From positions 1 through 25,373 of the forward strand of contig JAQBDA010000240.1 of NCBI GenBank assembly GCA_032124675.1: DNA of 25,373 nt, in the 5' to 3' direction. Shown one piece after another: positions 22,328-25,373 of the stretch (the first letter of the stretch is position 1; each line of letters opens with the position of its first letter). Made by a program: the position numbers and the translations under genes. The notes beneath the pieces are model-generated. The model did no database searches, was not told the origin of the DNA, and saw only the letters and a program-made list of their open reading frames with translations. The DNA comes from JAQBDA01 sp032124675. GTDB taxonomy: Bacteria > Chloroflexota > Anaerolineae > Anaerolineales > UBA4823.

Positions 22328-24508
22328 ATGTCTACAGATTTGATTACCTGGCTGCTCCCACTCCCCCCATTGCTGGCATTCCTTCTGGTGATCCTGTTTA
22401 CCAACCGGAGGAAAGCGCTCAGCCATACGATTGCTGTTGGAGCGGCTGCCCTATCCTGGTTAGGAAGTATGGTCATTTTTGTTCGCGCAGTGCAGGTCGA
22501 ACATCTCGGTGAGCATCCTTTCCATTCGACTATCCCCTGGCTGCCAACCGGAGATTCTGTTTTCACAATTGGCGTGTTCGTTGATCCGCTAACGGTAACC
22601 ACACTCTTCTTTGTCTCCTGGACAGTGCTGATGATCTTCATCTACAGTGTAGGCTACCACAATTACGGTCAGCCGAAGGGTGACCATGATATGCCGGGCA
22701 TGCCTCCACATGGAGCCACAGTCACCGACGAGCATGGGCGCTCTAAAAAAGTGCTGTCGATAGAACCTATGTATGCACGTTTCTTCGCGTTTATCGGTTT
22801 ATTCGCCGCAGGTATGTACACCCTGGTCATCTCGGATAATCTGCTTACCTTGTTTATTGGTTGGGAGATCATGGGATTATGTTCATATCTGCTGATTGGT
22901 TTCTGGTATGCCAAGCCAAGCGCCAGGGCAGCGATGATCAAGGCTTTCATGACCACCCGCATTGGCGATGTGTTCCTGCTGTTGGGCATTGTATATCTCT
23001 ATTCCGCCACCGGAACGCTTAGCTACCGGGATATATTCTACAACCAGGAAGTCCTGAACTCTCTGGCTGCCACCCCATCGGGGTTCCTTGGTCTCTCGGC
23101 AGCTGCGCTGATCGGTATCCTGATCGTTATCGGTACGATCGGTAAGTCTGCCCAGTGGCCGTTACATGTCTGGCTGCCGGATGCGATGGAAGGCCCCACT
23201 CCCGTCTCAGCAATGATCCATGCAGCCACTATGGTCTCGGCGGGTGTATATCTGGTGGTCCGCTCTTACCCGCTCCTCTCAGCCGGGTATGTTCACGGTC
23301 AGCTCACTGCCCCGATGCTTTTGATGGGCTTCATCGGTTCATTTACGGCCCTATTTGCTGCTACAATCGCCGTCGCCCAAAACGATATCAAAAGGGTATT
23401 GGCATATTCGACCATCTCCCAGCTAGGCTTTATGATCGCCGCCCTGGGGATCGGGGCATATGTCGCCGCTGCTTTCCATCTGGTTACACACGCATTTTTC
23501 AAAGCGCTGCTGTTCCTCGGCTCCGGTTCGGTAATCCATGGCATGGAGCATGGCGTCATGCATACCGACCAGCATATTGACCCGCAGGATATGTTCAATA
23601 TGGGCGGTCTGCGCAAGAAGATGCCAATCACATTTATAACATTCCTGATCGGCGGGCTGGCACTGGCTGGATTCCCGTTTGTTACGGCAGGTTTCTGGTC
23701 CAAGGATGAGATTTTGTCCGATGCCTGGGGGCAAGGTTATACCATGGTGTTCATCGTATTAGCCCTGGCAGCCCTGCTGACTGCGTTTTACACCATGCGT
23801 CAGATCACCCTGACATTCCTGGGCAAGCCTCGCACAGAGGTCGCTGAGCACGCTCATGAAACACCATGGACGATGACCGTACCGTTGATCATATTGAGTC
23901 TGTTCGCTATCTCAGTTGGATGGTCAGGCATCCCGGAAAAATTCCCGATCATTGGCAACCTGTTCCCCAATTGGTTCCACGAATATGTGGGCGGTTCCCT
24001 GCTCGAGCACCCGGAAGCGGTCGAATTCAGCGTCATACCGCTGCTGACTTCGTTGGTTGTATCGATTGGGGGAATTACGTTGGGTTGGTTATTGTATCGA
24101 AGAATCAAGGCCGGATCCAAAGACCCACTGGAATCCTCGCTCGGGTCCTTCTATTCCCTGCTCAAGAATAAATATTACTTTGATGAGCTGTACGATAGAG
24201 TATTCGTTCAGCCAGCTTACACGATCTCAAGAAATTTCACCTACCTATTTCTCGATAGAAAGATTATCGATGGAGTGCTGCATTGGGTGGCATATGTCTC
24301 ACCAATCATCGGCACTTTCCTGCGCAACTATATCGATAAACCGATTGTAAATGGATCGGGCGATTTTGTGGGTGAGGGGACAAAACGGCTCGGGCGTACA
24401 TTCCGGTTCATCCAATCAGGCAAAGTGCAGCAATACATGATTGTCGCTCTGGTAAGCCTGGCAGCATTCAGCGTGCTCTTTTACTATCTGCTGACCTCAG
24501 CGCCATAA
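22328..24508 (+). CDS. nuoL: NADH-quinone oxidoreductase subunit L
   Basis: Large antiporter-like proton-pumping subunit. Characteristic stretches are FIGWEIMGLCSYLLIGFWYA (conserved glutamate), KSAQWPLHVWLPDAMEGPTP, AMIHAATMVSAGVYLVVR, VAQNDIKRVLAYSTISQLGF and FWSKDEIL, with a long C-terminal region for the lateral helix. At 726 residues it is about 110 longer than E. coli NuoL. Part of this is a hydrophilic His/Met/Gly-rich insertion at about residues 114-146 between helices, beginning GQPKGDHDMPGMPPHG. CAGGAGT at 22317-22323 precedes the ATG. Confidence 0.96.
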   Translation: MSTDLITWLLPLPPLLAFLLVILFTNRRKALSHTIAVGAAALSWLGSMVIFVRAVQVEHLGEHPFHSTIPWLPTGDSVFTIGVFVDPLTVTTLFFVSWTVLMIFIYSVGYHNYGQPKGDHDMPGMPPHGATVTDEHGRSKKVLSIEPMYARFFAFIGLFAAGMYTLVISDNLLTLFIGWEIMGLCSYLLIGFWYAKPSARAAMIKAFMTTRIGDVFLLLGIVYLYSATGTLSYRDIFYNQEVLNSLAATPSGFLGLSAAALIGILIVIGTIGKSAQWPLHVWLPDAMEGPTPVSAMIHAATMVSAGVYLVVRSYPLLSAGYVHGQLTAPMLLMGFIGSFTALFAATIAVAQNDIKRVLAYSTISQLGFMIAALGIGAYVAAAFHLVTHAFFKALLFLGSGSVIHGMEHGVMHTDQHIDPQDMFNMGGLRKKMPITFITFLIGGLALAGFPFVTAGFWSKDEILSDAWGQGYTMVFIVLALAALLTAFYTMRQITLTFLGKPRTEVAEHAHETPWTMTVPLIILSLFAISVGWSGIPEKFPIIGNLFPNWFHEYVGGSLLEHPEAVEFSVIPLLTSLVVSIGGITLGWLLYRRIKAGSKDPLESSLGSFYSLLKNKYYFDELYDRVFVQPAYTISRNFTYLFLDRKIIDGVLHWVAYVSPIIGTFLRNYIDKPIVNGSGDFVGEGTKRLGRTFRFIQSGKVQQYMIVALVSLAAFSVLFYYLLTSAP

Positions 24509-24531
24509 GCTGACAAAATGAGGAATTTATT

Positions 24532-25373
24532 ATGGAAATTGTCTCAAATTACCTACTAACTTTCATCCTCTTTTCGCCTGTTTTTGGCGCACTGGTATTG
24601 GTTCTGATACCGCGTGACCAGGTGAGCCTCATCCGCTGGCTGGCGTTTGCCCTCAGTCTCATTCCATTGGGGCTTTCGATAGCCCTGTGGTTTAATTTCC
24701 AGTCTGATCTTCCAGGGTTCCAATTTCAAGAGCAGGCAACCTGGTATGCCCCAATCAATTCCACCTACCATGTTGGGGTAGATGGGATCTCACTGACTAT
24801 GGTCTTATTGACCACACTGCTGACCCCGCTGGCAATACTGGCTTCATTCAATATTACCGACCGGGTCAAGAGTTATATGATCCTGTTTTTGCTGTTAGAA
24901 ACTGGGCTGCTGGGTGTATTCCTCTCCTTAGACCTGCTGGTCTTCTTCCTGTTCTGGGAGATCGGTCTGGTGCCTATGTACTTTTTGATCAACCAGTGGG
25001 GAAGCGAGAAAGGCGAGAGGGAGCTGTGGGGTGGGCGAAAGATGCCTGCTCGCAACTATGCTTCGTTCAAATTCATCGTCTACACCATGGCAGGCTCGCT
25101 TGGGCTGCTGCTGGCAATACAGATGATCGGTGTAGTCTCGGGGACTTTCGACCTTCTGCGGTTATACGAGATATGGCCTGCGCTGAACCAGCCGCTGTTT
25201 GGGATACCCAGCGGGACAGTGAAAGCAATCGCATTTTGGGCTTTTGCGATCGCATTTGCGATCAAAGTGCCGGTGTGGCCCTTTCACACCTGGCTCCCGG
25301 ACGCGCACACCGAAGCCCCTACCGCCGGATCGATGATCCTGGCAGGTGTGCTGCTGAAACTCGGGGCATATGG
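24532..25373 (+). CDS. nuoM: NADH-quinone oxidoreductase subunit M, 5' part (runs off the window)
   Basis: The frame is open from the ATG at 24532 to the window end (280 codons), so about half of the usual ~500-residue protein is seen. It is an antiporter-like proton-pumping membrane subunit. The N-terminal helix, YHVGVDGISLTMVLLTTLLT, FFLFWEIGLVPMYFLI with its conserved glutamate, and AIKVPVWPFHTWLPDAHTEA with its lysine are all present, followed by PTAGSMILAGVLLKLGAYG. The start has AGGA at 24521-24524. nuoN probably follows outside the window. Confidence 0.95.
   Translation, partial: MEIVSNYLLTFILFSPVFGALVLVLIPRDQVSLIRWLAFALSLIPLGLSIALWFNFQSDLPGFQFQEQATWYAPINSTYHVGVDGISLTMVLLTTLLTPLAILASFNITDRVKSYMILFLLLETGLLGVFLSLDLLVFFLFWEIGLVPMYFLINQWGSEKGERELWGGRKMPARNYASFKFIVYTMAGSLGLLLAIQMIGVVSGTFDLLRLYEIWPALNQPLFGIPSGTVKAIAFWAFAIAFAIKVPVWPFHTWLPDAHTEAPTAGSMILAGVLLKLGAY

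Overview
The window looks like a chromosomal piece of a free-living bacterium of moderate GC (roughly half). The family types seen (two different LeuRS types, a membrane-arm nuo cluster, FemAB-like proteins beside an exopolysaccharide locus) fit the Chloroflexota, perhaps Anaerolineae. That placement is inference from protein style only. Nothing phage-like or CRISPR-like is present; the only mobile DNA is the first 22 codons of an IS607-type tnpA at the left edge.

Layout. 1-147: end of an IS607-like element, with a strong promoter that would give a leaderless tnpA message. 148-2442 (minus): a metal-dependent M24 (Xaa-Pro type) peptidase followed 6 nt later by an MFS transporter. 2681-2922 (plus): two tRNA-Ala genes (anticodons CGC and GGC), each with its own near-consensus promoter. 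3010-3300 (plus): a leucine T-box leader (specifier CTC) ending in a terminator-like hairpin. 3329-3904 (minus): a stand-alone HD-GYP gene lying between the T-box and leuS. 3996-9429 (plus): two tandem, clearly different leucyl-tRNA synthetase genes and ridA. 9546-17068 (plus): an exopolysaccharide/cell-surface operon (GT2 glycosyltransferase, polyprenyl-phosphate sugar phosphotransferase, CapD/WbpM-like nucleotide-sugar dehydratase, two FemAB-like proteins) ending with a D-cysteine desulfhydrase/ACC deaminase-family PLP enzyme. 17096-19471 (minus): a TgpA-like membrane transglutaminase. 19613-25373 (plus): a structured leader and nuoA-H-J-K-L-M, the membrane arm of complex I, with nuoM cut by the window end.

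How the parts work together. The leucine T-box should sense uncharged tRNA-Leu and switch on leuS, but here the HD-GYP gene sits head-on between them. That gene is bracketed by a 15-nt imperfect direct repeat (13/15 identical; 3295-3309 and 3917-3931). Removing one repeat plus the segment would put the T-box hairpin about 80 nt from the first leuS, an ordinary leader spacing. This suggests the HD-GYP gene was inserted into a leuS leader, leaving either a roughly 700-nt leader antisense to the HD-GYP gene or a decoupled T-box. The second leuS has a perfect -10 box just upstream, so the two synthetases may be controlled differently. The surface operon makes a lipid-linked sugar and extends it, and the FemAB-like pair probably adds amino acids to a cell-wall or lipid-linked precursor. 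The nuo cluster encodes only membrane subunits, so B, C, D, I and the NADH module must come from elsewhere if complex I is complete.
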